From positions 30,188 to 94,187 of the forward strand of contig QLIY01000654.1 of NCBI GenBank assembly GCA_003260075.1: 64,000 nt of DNA. The letters run 5' to 3'. The notes under the pieces are model-generated. The model had not been told where the DNA came from. It ran no database searches and worked only from the letters and a program-made list of their open reading frames with translations. This stretch comes from Phallusia mammillata (taxonomy: Eukaryota; Chordata; Ascidiacea; Phlebobranchia; Ascidiidae). Shown piece by piece: positions 11,729 through 25,000 of this stretch. A program made the translations under genes and the position numbers. How positions within the stretch are numbered: position 1 is the first letter of the stretch; each line of letters opens with the position of its first letter.

Positions 11729-14700
11729 CTATGGAATTGGCTTGGCATAATTATACACATCACCTTGAGCTGGGACCTCTGGTACCAATACACTTTTGGT
11801 GACCTCGGTCTTGTCAATTTCTTTTGATTCACTTCTGCCAATGATTTTTAGGCTTTTTTGATATGAACTTCCGAGATTTAAAACATTTAATTCAATACCT
11901 ATAACAAAACAAATGTGTGTGAAAACTAGAAAAAGGGTAGAGTATAAAGGATCGGTCCAATGTTTTGTTTTCACAACTGAAAAGGGACAATTAAACTACT
12001 GATTATAATTAATGATCAGTCACTGTTAGAGGCCTTAAAGGGCAAACAATAGTTTAATTATCTTGTTCACAAGGTAGTGGGTTCTAATCTTGTCATGGTC
12101 ACTTGTGTTTCCCTGATCAAGAAACTAAGCATTGCTCCAACCCAGTGGAACCAGTTGGTTGAACTAAATTCAAGTCACCTATTTTTAACAAGTTTTCTTA
12201 TTGGGTTGGTGAAGACAGGTTTACCCACATTGTTTATTGTGTAGTTATTCCCTGAATGTTACCTGTTCTCTCGCTAAACCCAGACACTTGTTCACTGTTT
12301 GTGAAGGCATCAGTATTTGTGACGAGGACCATAAGTCTACTTGTTTCACTTCTTGCTGTTGAGTCCATATATGAGACTGTATGTCCGAATGCTTGACCAG
12401 TGGCTGGACAACCCCCTGCTTGCTCCATGTTATCAACAATAAACAAAATTTGACTCATTGGGTAATTTGCTAAGTCAAGTTCAACCTGAAAATACAATGA
12501 TGACAAATATTGGTGCTGATTGAAAACCAGTGTAGGTTCGTGCAATTTACAGTTAACCTTGGTTAAACTGGATTTGATTCATCCATATTGGACAAAACTC
12601 AAGTAAAAATGATTTGTAATGTAGTAAGGCTTGAACTATTTGACATCGGTTAATCTGGATCTTTGCCTAATCCCAACAGAACTTAAGGTACAAATGATTT
12701 GTAATGTAGTAAGGTTTAAGCTAATCGACATCGGGTAATCTAAATCTTCGCCTAATCCAGACATTTTTTTCGGTACAAGTTTGTCCCCCCCCCCTGGACA
12801 ACCCCCTGCTTGCTCCATGTTATCAACAATAAACAAAATTTGGCTCATTGGGTAATTTGCTAAGTCAAGTTCAACCTGAAAATACATTAATGATAAACGT
12901 TGGTTAAACTGGATTTGATTCATCCGTATTGGACAAAACTCAAAGTAAAAATGTAGTAAGGCTTGAACTATTTGACATCGGTTAATCCGGATCTTTGCCT
13001 AATCCCAACAGAACTTAAGGTACAAATGATTTGTAATGTAGTAAGGCTTAAACTAATCGACATCGGGTAATCTAAATCTTCACCTAATCCAGACATTTTT
13101 TTCGGTACAAATTTGCCGGGATTAACTGATGTTAACTGCCTGATGGACATAGTGCCCTTTTTAGCTTTGAAATTTTAACCTTGCAGACTAAAAGTTAAAA
13201 CAAACAAATGAAGAAGTATAAAACTCTGACCTGAAACACATCTGCTACATCGCCTGCATCACAAACAACAGATGGATGCCCTCCAATCTGTATAATTCCT
13301 ACATTAACGTCACCTTCCTCTATCCCCCCCCCCCAAGCTTGTGTGTCATGGAAATTATGAAACAGCATGCTGTTTGTAAATAAATTGTTTTTCAGTGAAG
13401 TCCCTATAGGAAATGTTGTGTTATGTAATAATAAAAAAATCTTCTAAAAGAAATGTAATTAACAAACATCTACTATATTTATGAAATAGGCTATTGCTGC
13501 CAGGCATAATGTATCGACGTTTCAACATTTACAATATCAATACTTGGTTATATCTACTATATTTTTATGCACTTTGTTTTTACTGGTCTTAGATATTAAA
13601 TGACCGTTCCCAGTTGACAATACTGACAGGGATACTTTGTTTAGTTACAAAATTTGCCAATGAAAAATTTTATTTGTAAAACGTTCAGCCTTTCATGATG
13701 TGTTTTCCTACAGCCTGTGTTGATTGCAAAAAAGACATTCTAGTTGTAGTGGATATTTCGGGATCAAAATCAAAGGATGAGTTTAAAACCAATCTTGCTG
13801 TGGTTCTGCAAGTATTTGAACAGTATGTAGGGGCTATAGAAGAAGGTGACGTGAATGTAGGAATTATACAGATTGGAGGGCATCCATCTGTTGTGTGTGA
13901 TGCAGGTGATGTAGCAGATGTATTCCAGGTTAGAGTTTTATATACTTCTTCATTTGTTTGTTTTAATTTTTATTCTGCAAGGTTGAAATTTCAAAGCTAA
14001 AAAGGGCACTATGTCCATCAGGCAGTTAACNTTTGGCCTTTGCCGTATCATATATATGAATGCTTGGGAGGTCGGATACATTCTGTACAATGCCTTCAAT
14101 ATGTACGTTGTACGATTCTGCCAACATGAATCTAAATTCAACATAAAAATCATTACCTTTGCATGATGGTGGGGGGGGGGATTTCATATATATGGTAGAT
14201 GTTTGATAATAACATTTCTTTTAGCAGATTTTTTGCATTATAACATAACACAACATTTTCTAAAGGGACTTCAATAAAAAACTATTTACAAACAGCATGC
14301 TGTTTCATAATTTCCATGACACACAAGCTTACTGCTACTACCTAGTTTAAGCATGGTGCTACTGATTTCTCTCTAAGTAAAAACTTCAACTTGAACCAAT
14401 TAAAAAGATTGCACAAAGCTTGTTAGTAAATATGAATGTATCTGTAACCCACTGCCAAGCGCCAAGCATAGTTATTATGATAATCTAGCCTGGACATAAA
14501 AAGTGCTCCTATTGTGGGTTTAAATTCTATCGCAGATAAGTTTTTATCCTTTGCCGTATCATATATATGAATGCTTGGGAGGTCGGCTACATTCTGTACA
14601 ATGCCTTCAATATGCACGTTGTACGATTCTGCAAACATGAATCTAAATTCAACATAAAAATCATTACCTTTGCATGATGGTATGCTTGAGCTTCTAGAAG

Positions 14701-17700
14701 CAGTACCATCAGAGTTCGGGGTGTCACATTCTATGGTTTTGTGTCCACTCAAAGCATAGCCAGCATTACAAGGGGGGGGGGCACTTCTTGAAGCACTACC
14801 ATCAGAGTTTGGGGTATCACATTCTATGGTTTTGTGTCCACTCAAAGCATAGCCAGCATTACAAGTGACTGTGCATATCGCATTGAAGTGATTCCCATTC
14901 GGACAGGACATGTTACTATGGCTTGGTTCAACTAAAGGTGGTTGACACAAGAGATCTAAACAACAATTTAAAAATGGATCAACTTTTCAGCATTGGCTTG
15001 GTGTTTTACAAAGCCATAGAGTTTTTGTGTATGGCTTTACCTTGTTTAGTAATTGATACTGGTGGCTACAATTTTTAAGGTTTAACAGGCTTAGAACAAA
15101 CACTCCAATGAAAGAACCAATGAAATGGCTGTTTTAAAAGCATCTTGCATGGCAGGTATTGGTCTAACACTGTGGTTCTTAATCTGTTGTCTGCATACCA
15201 CTAGGGCAGTGGTTCTTAACCTGGGTTCGGCAATGCTTAATCAGGGGTTTGACGAAGGTCTTTTAAAGTACAAATACTCTGCAAACTTTTTAATTAAACT
15301 ATAGTGGCATATAGTCGCTAAAAATTAATTTTATTTGCTAGATTGCAAAACATTGGAAGGTTGTAACTAGGTTATATTTGACATAACAAACAACACTGTG
15401 TGCATTGTTCGTAAGCATCAAAACAACAGATTTTTGTTGGCAGCAAAAACAAATGGTCAAAAGCACAAAATAAGTTAGAAACCAAGGATGTACTTTGTTG
15501 GGGTTCCACCAAAGGCTGAAGAATATCGTAGAGGGCTGTATGAACGGTTAACAACCACTAGTGGTACACTGGAGCTTTTCATGTGGTACGCAAGGAGCTT
15601 TCTGTTATACTCAATTTAAGTCAGATTCTTGTAACTCAACTGACCCAACTGATCAGACCTGGTTTGGGGATAAACCTATGTTTTCGATATTCATTTGAAA
15701 TTGCTTTGCTAGTTTCAGAAATATGCTACCCTGGTTAAGAAAAATTGGCCTGTCTCACCCATTGACACAGGGTTTAGATCAGTGGTTTTCAACCTTTTTC
15801 ATCCCGTGACCCTTTTTAGCAACTAAATGAAGCCTTTGTTTTGTACTGTAATAGTCATAATGGAAGACAAAATAAGTTTAAATCAAACAGTTTGAATGTT
15901 TTATTGCTTGAAAATGTTTTCATTTTGTTATTGCTGATAAATGATTACTTTTTTACTGTTTGTTAAAAGGCCTTGCAGCCCCTGGTAAAATGACAAATGA
16001 TCCCCATGGAGGTTGCGACCCGCAGGTTGAAAACCACTGGTTTAGATGGTATGCAGTGATAGAAAAAGTCACCAGGTGGTATGCAATCCGTACAAGGTTG
16101 AAAACCACTGGTCTAAAAGAATAATCAGCTGGAAATAATTTTACTCATAAAATATATTAAATGTGAAAAAAATAAAATGTAATTAATTGAGAAATCTAGG
16201 GATACTGTTTCGTTGATTTAACATGACTGATCAGAAAAACTTTTTCTGGAAAAAACACAACATGAGCAATGTAAATTTTTATCAGTAGCAACTCGCTTAT
16301 AACCATACCAACCTTATACCTTTTTCACATGAGGGCGGTAGGTCACTCCAAAGTAGTTGTCTTTCAGCATTCTCAATACAAGAGATTAATTGAGGGCCCA
16401 CAAGAAAACTACCCGCGGGACATGAAAATGTGCACTCTGAGAGGAACTGATTTCCATCCGAACAATAAACTGATAAATCTCCAGTGGCATGTACATGTAC
16501 ACAGACCTGCTCTAGATATACAGAAATGGCTGATTGAAAGGTTGTAGAAATTCAACCTGTATGTTATGAGTAAAACAGAAATGTTTATGTAAGCTGTAGT
16601 AGACAGTGCACTGTTTTACCCAATAAGGTAGCGGTTCCCAACTGAGAAGGAATTTTAAAACTTCAGGGGAGGAGTTTAGTTTAAATTGTACATGTGGTTT
16701 GTAAACATGGCGGGAAAAAGTGGGGAAATGGGGATGCTCCATCCCGGGAAATCGGTCACACTCGCGGGAAAATTTTAGCTCTTTGTGTAAAAGCGAACAC
16801 AAGTCAAAAATAGGTTTTGCGGTGGAATAACGCAACAGCGTCAGTTTTTATTACTGGTTACAACCGGCGATGCAACGAAACGTGACGCAGGGGGGGGGGA
16901 TTTTTTTATCGTTTGTCAAAAGGCCTCGCAGCCCCTGGTAAAATGACAAATGATCCTCATGGAGGTTGCGACCCGCAGGTTGAAAACCACTGGTTTAGAT
17001 GGTATGGGGGGGGGGCAAGAAAAATTGGCCTGTCTCATCCATTGACACAGGGTTTAGATCAGTGGTTTTCAACCTTTTTCATCCCGCGACCCTTTTTAGC
17101 AACTAAATGAAGCCTTTGTTTTGTAGTGTAATGGTCATAATGGAAGACAAAATAAGTTTAAATCAAACAGTTTGATTGTTTTATTGCTTGAAAATGTTTT
17201 CATTTTGTTATTGCTGATAAATGAGGGGGGGGGGTACGGGGGATTTATCCAAAAATGGCGGGAAATTTTGGTGGCTTCCCGGGAAATTTGCATTTTTTCT
17301 AGCCCTGTTTGTAAATAGACAGTTAAGCTCTGGGAATATAACCTGTGAAGTTGATAAACTACCCAATTTTAAATGATCCTTGCATGGTTTACCACCTGCT
17401 GTGTCTATTGGGGAGGAATGTAAATGTTTTTAATTGTAAAGAGGGTATTTGTCGATCAAGGCTAAGAACCATTGCTTTAAGGCAGTGGTTCCCAAACTTT
17501 TTTCTTTTAAGGCGCATTTTAGAAAGGGGGGGGGGAATAAAGGCTAAGAACCATTGCTTTAAGGTCTCAGTGCAGCTGGTGACAGGACATGGGCCTTTTG
17601 GGCTAGGGTGGGTACCTTGTGGCACTCCAGTTTCTTGGGAGTAACAGTCTGAAACGCCACACCTGACCAAATCTGTTCGATGCTACAACTGGGCATTAAG

Positions 17701-18935
17701 CACTGAGGAACTGGTTCCACAATAGCCTAGCAACTGTTTGGCAACCAAAAGGATGTCAGCTCAGTGTCGTTATATTAATATAAAAAAATGCAAAAAGTGA
17801 AGTTTGTATGTGATAACAGTCTGAAGGGTTTGCAGTTATGTTCATAGCCAACTAATTAAACTACACTACTTCTGAAAAATGATTCTTGATGGTTGCATAC
17901 ATAAGTGTTGGTAAATTATGCATGCAATTTGTTTTTAATGTTTGTACAATCTAAGATTTTACATTATTGAAACTACATCCCAAAGATCCCTAATGTTAGT
18001 TTACATTACAATTTTTGTTTTTGATACTGACAAGTTTAGGATTCACTATACAGTACCAGCAAAAGTTGAACAATGTAAGTAAATGTCAAAACAATTCCTA
18101 AAAACACTATATACAGGCTTATGTTTATTCTATGATATAAGAAACAAACCTTCGCAAGTTGGAGTATCAGAATTCCACTCAAATACATCATCTCCTATTT
18201 GTACACACTCAAGCACTGTACTTCCATTAACTCTGTACCCAGCATCACAGTGCACTTCACAAACTGACCCAATACTTGGAATAAAGCTGCAAACCGGTCT
18301 GCCATGCTCAATCTGTACCTTATCCACATCACATCTTGGGCCTTAAACATTGGTAAAGAAAATTTTAGTGATGGGACGATACCAGGTTTTGAAAGTACCG
18401 ATACCGAGTACGAGTACCACATGTATATACCTTCGATACCGGGGGGGGGGTTCAAGCACTGTACTTCCATTAACTCTGTAGCCAGCATCACAGTAAACTT
18501 CGCAAACTGACCCAACACTTGGAATAAAGCTGCAAACCGGTCTGCCATGCTCAATCTGTATCTTATCCACGTCACATCTTGGGCCTTAAACATTGGTAAA
18601 GAAAATTTTAGTGATGGGACAATAGCAGGTTTTGAAAGTACCGAGTACGATTACCGAGTACTTAAGTATAGTGTTGTACTTGGTTGTATATCACTGGCTA
18701 ATTTATCTGCCGTGGCTGGGGTACAGACGTACACACACACATGCAGATAAGTGTAATCTCCTCCCGAAAGCGCATACAAATATACGTAACCTTGTGGAAC
18801 TTTTTCACGATTTTGTGCTGACCGAAGCAAATGTTGGCAAAAAGTTGCCCATATTCTTATGGTATAAACGGCCTTCGGTATCGAACTATGGTATCGAAAA
18901 CTGAGATAAAATATTTCGATACCGAGTACGAGTAT

Positions 18936-19005
<70 letters not shown>

Positions 19006-22000
19006 TTCGCACAAACTGTTATACGCATACTGAATCCTGAATTGTAGTCTAGAATCAGTTAAGAAATCTTTACATTTCGCAAGTTACTTTAAAGCAGGGG
19101 TGTGCAACCTTTGTTACTGTGAGGCCAAATACAATTGCCAAAATTTGATTGCGGGCCACACCTGTGTGTAACACAAGGTGATTTTTTTTGTTGCTTACCA
19201 AATATGCATAACTACAAGTAAAATTCGCATTTGATTCTAGCCACAAATTGCCAGGTCGCAGAAAAATAGCATCAGGCGCATCTGCTCAAAAATATATGAT
19301 AGTTGGACTCGTTTGCCAGTACATTTGAAATCCAAGAGTCTCTGCGGGCCGCACAACCTTTAATCAAGGGCCGCATTTGGCCCCCAGTCGCAAGTTGCGC
19401 ACCCCTGCCTTAAAGCATGGATAAATGATTGACAAGCTGTATCAATAATAGTACTACATAAATACTAATGTTTCAATGAGAAATCCAAAGATCAGTTACT
19501 ACAATACAGATTTGCTCAAAGAGAAATTATTGTCAAAAATAAATTGTGTTTTGACATGATAGTTTTCACCAATAAGTAGGGATATTCAAAGTGGAATAAC
19601 TGGGTATTCTAGAATAATTGTTTAGAATCTAAAATAATGAATCGAGTTCTTATATTAATTTCAGCTGAGCAATTGTTAATCTTGACAACAATGAAAGCAA
19701 ACCAGTTTAACAAACTATAAAACCAACAATCGTATTTTAAACAGCGTTTTAGTTTTTTGCTGTTAAAAAGGTTCAAATGTTGGCCTTTCACTGCAAAAAA
19801 TATAGGCTTAAAATATCGGTTTTCGGTCTACTTAAGTATCAAAATAATCGACATCAGCCTTGAAACAATATTGGTCTATCTCTAGTAGACAGTTTTTATG
19901 CTAAATATACCTGGACATTGTGAGGTTTGTAAATTCATAGCCATCATTTGAATGACAGGTTCATGTTCTAAATGTGCTGTGTAGTGTTGAAATTTTGGGT
20001 GAATATTATGTGTTGTGTTGCTGTCCAGAGTAAGCATCGAAATGGTGGCACCTGTAAATAAATTAAGTTGTGTTTAACTTAAAAAAGAAGTCATAGCAAA
20101 AAAATACACCTATCTCATATCATGGGGGGGGGGCTATTCGCACGAACTGTTATATGCATACTGAATCCTGAATTGTAGTCTAGAGCCAGTTAAGAAATAT
20201 TTACATTTTGCAAGTTACCTTAAAGCAGGGGTGTGCAACCTTTGTTACTGTGGGGCCAAATACAATTGCCAAAATTAGATTGCAGGCCACACCTGTGTGT
20301 AACACAAGGTGATTTTTCTTTGTTGCTGACCAAATAGGCGTAACTACAAGTAAAATTCGCATTTGATTCTAGCCACAAATTGCCAGGTGGGGGGGGGGCA
20401 CACATCTGTACAAAGAGAAATTATTGTCAAAAATAAATTGTGTTTTGGCATGATAGTTTTCACCAATAAGTAGAGATATTCAAAGTAGAATAACTGGGTA
20501 TTCTAGAATAATTGTTTAGAATCAAAAATATAATGAATCAAGTTCTTATATTAATTTCAGCTGAGCCATTATTAATCTTGAAAACAATGAAAGCAAATCA
20601 GTTTAACAAACTATAAAACCAACAATCGTATTTTAAACAGCGTTCCAGTTTCTGCTGTTAAAAAGGTTCAAATGTTGGCCTTTTACTGCAAAAAAATATC
20701 AGCATTTAATATTGGTTATTAGTCTACTAAAGTACCAATAATCAGTATCGGTCTAACTCTAGTAGACAGCTTTCATGCTAAAGATACCTGGACATTGTGA
20801 GGTTTGTAAATTCATAGCCATCATTTGAACGACAGGTTCATGTTCTAAATGTGCTGTGTAGTGTTGAAATTTTGGGTGGGGGGGGGGGCTGCTAAATCGG
20901 TTGCCTGCATACTGAATTTGCCAAAATGTCGTTATTGAGATGCTAGGGAAACATGGTTTGTAGATTATAGAGTGTGCACAAGTGCTAATTTTTCTACTTT
21001 GTATTTGACATTGAATATTTACTCTAACAAAATAGAATTCACAAATTTAGGGTGCAGAATGTGGCGCAGCACGTACCATCATGGGTATGATGCGATCTGT
21101 CATATTTGTTTAAAAAACTGGTTTGCAATGCACATTTGGGGGGGGGGTTCAACTTAAAAAAGAAGTCATAGCAAAAAAATACACCTATCTCATATCATAT
21201 CCATGCATACCTTTTTTACTTAGACAAGTAAATACATTTTAATTCTATATAACATGAACAAATGTGCATTGCAAACCAGTTTTTTAAACAAATATGACAG
21301 ATCGCATGATACCCATGATGGTACGTGCTGCGCCACATTCTGCACCCTAGGTTTGTGACTTTTATTTTGTTGGAGTAAATATTCAATGTCAAATACAAAG
21401 TAGAGAAATTAGCACTTGTGCACACTCTATAATCTACAAACCATGTTTCCCTAGCATCTCAATAACGGCATTGAAAGGTTTGGCAAATTCAGTATGTGGT
21501 CAACCGATTTAGCGAAATAAAGAGTGTTTGTCTTGCAATAAAATAGATAAGATATTAACACATATGGGAAATATTAGGATGTTTTTTTGCCTCAGGAAGC
21601 TTTACAGTTGTTAACATCATACCTTTTTCTGCCAGTTTTAAGGCTTCGTCCAAAGTATCTGGGGAAGGATCACCTACCAAAATATAGACCAACGCCTCTT
21701 TTGCCACTGGTCTGCTTGTGTATGAAAGAAAATCATAAGCTATCTTCACAAAATGTGTATGGGAAGCACACTGGGCAACTTGAATAATCTCTTTGAAAAA
21801 CTTTCCAAGACCTGTCAAATTGAAACCCGTTGACGGTTTTCCCGGGGGGGGGGTTAACAAAATGTGTATGGGAAGCACACTGGGCAACTTGGATAATCTC
21901 TTTAAAAAACTTTCCAAGACCTGTCAAATTGAAACCCGTTGACGGTTTTCCCTGTAAATTAAATAATATGTATTTACAAATGTATTACGAGTACAAATAA

Positions 22001-25000
22001 ACATTTTTTTGCAACAAGTCAAAATATGGAGCATAAACTTAAGTTTTTTTCTTTTAAAAGTTTGAGGTAAAACTGTTTCTCAGTTTTTGTACTAAAATAC
22101 ATAAATGAAAAACGTACTTTATCAAGATTTTTTATTCGTTTTTGTTTAATTAACTACAGGTTTTGACTTATTTGCTGTGTGAAAACTGCTAATAATTTTT
22201 TTAGAAGTTGACTTACATTATTCACAAAGAACAACTACTTACAGGGGGGGGGGTTTTAATTAACTACAGGTTTTGACTTATTTGCTGTGTGTAAAACTGC
22301 TAATATTTTTTTTAGAAGTTGACTTACATTATTCACAAAGAACAACTACTTACAAAATGATTGTGATAAATTATAATAAAGTAATTACCACAATATCTGA
22401 TGATTTTTTACAAATGCTTGAGTTTGTTTCAGCCAGTCTGATCCAAATATGGTCACTTATGGCTAATGGAAACAGTCTGTTAACCAACACTGACACAACT
22501 GACTTTAAGCGCTGATGTTCCAGTGTTGGTAGAGACCCATGCATTAAAATTAGGATGTCAAGAAATGCTTTGTCACATGCTGTAAATAAAGGTGAATATG
22601 TAAAAAATAGTATGAAAAAGTAAAAATGGCAAGTAAAAATTATCAGTAAAAAATAGTACATAAAAAAGTAAAAAAACATAAAGTAAAAAAAGTAAAAATA
22701 ATAAGGAAAAATTGAAAGTACAAACTTTAATTAAAAAAGTAAAAATAGCTTCGAAATGAGTAAAAAAAGATAAGTAAAAAAACAAGCAAACGACAAAAGT
22801 AAAAAATTTAAGAATAAAAGTAAAAATAATAAGTAAAAATTAGTACGTAAAAAAAATAAAAGTAAAAAAATAAATAAAGTAAAGATATTTCAAGTAGAAA
22901 ATAGCATGTAAAAAGTAAAAATTATAATGTGAACAACAATAATATGAAGTAGGTAAAAATAAAGTAAAAAAAATGAAAAAAGTTTGTCACATGTACTTAC
23001 CAGGGTTTACAGGGCCACCAGATTCTCCTAAAAAGTATTGGACACAAACAGTTTGTAAAAGAAACAATACTTTTGAGAGAAAGTGGGTACAACTTCAAGT
23101 TTTCATATTTTGTATGGATCTAAGCTAAAGAAGTTTTTTGATTCCAGCTATTTTAAATTACAAACAGTAAACTTAAAAAACTTAGGGAAAACTAAAATAT
23201 ATGTAAAATACAAGCTGTCCAAGCCATTGTTACCACAGAGCCTCATTGACTTTATTTTGTGTCTGAAATAATACAGCAGGTATATATAGGCAAAAACTCA
23301 ATCTGGAGAGCCTTAACATGAATTTGATTGGTCAAATTAAATGAAACATTGGGTTCTGTCATTTGAGGCCAAAAAAAAACTGAATGCAATAAATTATTGT
23401 TTACATAAAAAATAGCAATTTACCTTGTGTTTTCATTCTCAAATGTTAGAACCCCAAAACGCTCTCTAGTTTGCAAAAAAAGACTTTTATGTACTTTTCC
23501 CTATTTTTTCCTACAACCACTGTATTATTTTAGAGTTGGACCAAAATTGCATCATGGGGCTCTATCACAGGTATCACAATGAGTTGGACAACTTGTGTTT
23601 CATGTTGACTTAAGGTAGAACCAACCTGGACATGGTTCAGATACGACTTTCCACATTCCTTCACCATTGCCTCCACCCGATTCTAAACATATTTGAACTT
23701 CACGTTTATCTGACTCTGGGCAATCAATGGTGCACAAGGAATTGAGTTTGTTAGTGTCGTTACAAGATGCTGCAGATTCATATATCAAAGCAAGTGGAGG
23801 AAAACACAAAGACTCTAAGACAACAGGAATGTTAGTATTTAATGCAGGAGTGCAAATAAACAATTAAACGGCCATGACCACTCTTATTTTGTGAATACTG
23901 AAGTTTAAATTTTTTCACACATCTGAAAAGTTTGAGACTGTTTTAGGTTTTGTGGGGGGGGGGTGAGTGGAAATAAATAATTAAACGGCCATGACCACTC
24001 TTATTGTGTGAATACTGAAGTCTAAATTTTTTCACACATCTGAAAAGTTTGAGACTGTTTTAGGTTTTGTTAAATGCTGTGCAATTGTTGCCCCAATAGA
24101 CAATGGTTCAAGATTTAGGAATCCATAATAAGGTTTAGCAAAACTTAGCAGACGAAAAAACCTTTGCATCAAAGTTCTAACGTCAAACCAGGGTTCTGGA
24201 GTCGTTTCAGATTTTTTCCAAAACAAAGCCATTATGTTGACCTTGCACAATTTATTGCCATGTTTTTTTTAAAAAAATGGCTGAAAGTTATAGTTGCCAA
24301 AAATATCACTCTTTCCTACAATATATATTTTAAAAGCAATTATGAGGCTACGATCATGGGTCACACATCACTGTGCCACTAACAGTCCTCAAAGTTGAGA
24401 GTACTATACACAGACAAGCTTTGTCACAATGAGATGACAAAAATTAAGAATTTTATTTGATTACCACCTTCTTCATAAATTTCATTACAAGTACAGACTT
24501 TACAGACTGGTAAATTTTACAGACTGGTAAATTTTAAAGACTGGTAAATTTTAAAAGTACAGACTGGTAAATTTTAAAATATTTGTTTTCCAACAATTAT
24601 CGTTTTGGGGTCAAATTATTTATGTCACCTTCACAAACTGGTATTGATGAATTCCAGTTGCCTCCAGAAAGACATGCAGCTACATTTGATCCAATTAACA
24701 TAAAATTCGGATTACAGCTAAATGAGCATTTTGAATCTTTATTTGATCCATCAGTGCATGAGGGGGGGGGGTCAATTATCGTTTTGATGTCAAATTATTT
24801 ATGTCACCTTCGCAAACTGGTATTGATGAATTCCAGTTGCCCCCAGAAAGACATGCAGCCACATTTGATCCAATTAACATGAAATTCGGATCACAGCTAA
24901 ATGAGCATTTTGAATCTTTATTTGATCCATCAGTGCATGAAACTGTTCCACTATCTAGTGTATTGAAAGCAACACATGCATCAACATCTGACGAAGCCTC

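Noticed and set aside
18936..19002. G-quadruplex regulatory element
   Set aside because: Same class as the other filler runs; cannot be trusted as genomic sequence.
18651..19040. Poly-proline or poly-glycine coding frames
   Set aside because: Created entirely by the 67-nt G run, an assembly filler or homopolymer.
22585..22985. CRISPR-like array or structured repeat
   Set aside because: Irregular A-rich low-complexity units without constant spacers in an animal intron.
24629..24761. Tandem exon duplication in the sushi/vWA gene
   Set aside because: Partial copy ending at a 10-G run; same pattern at many non-coding places, so assembly origin.
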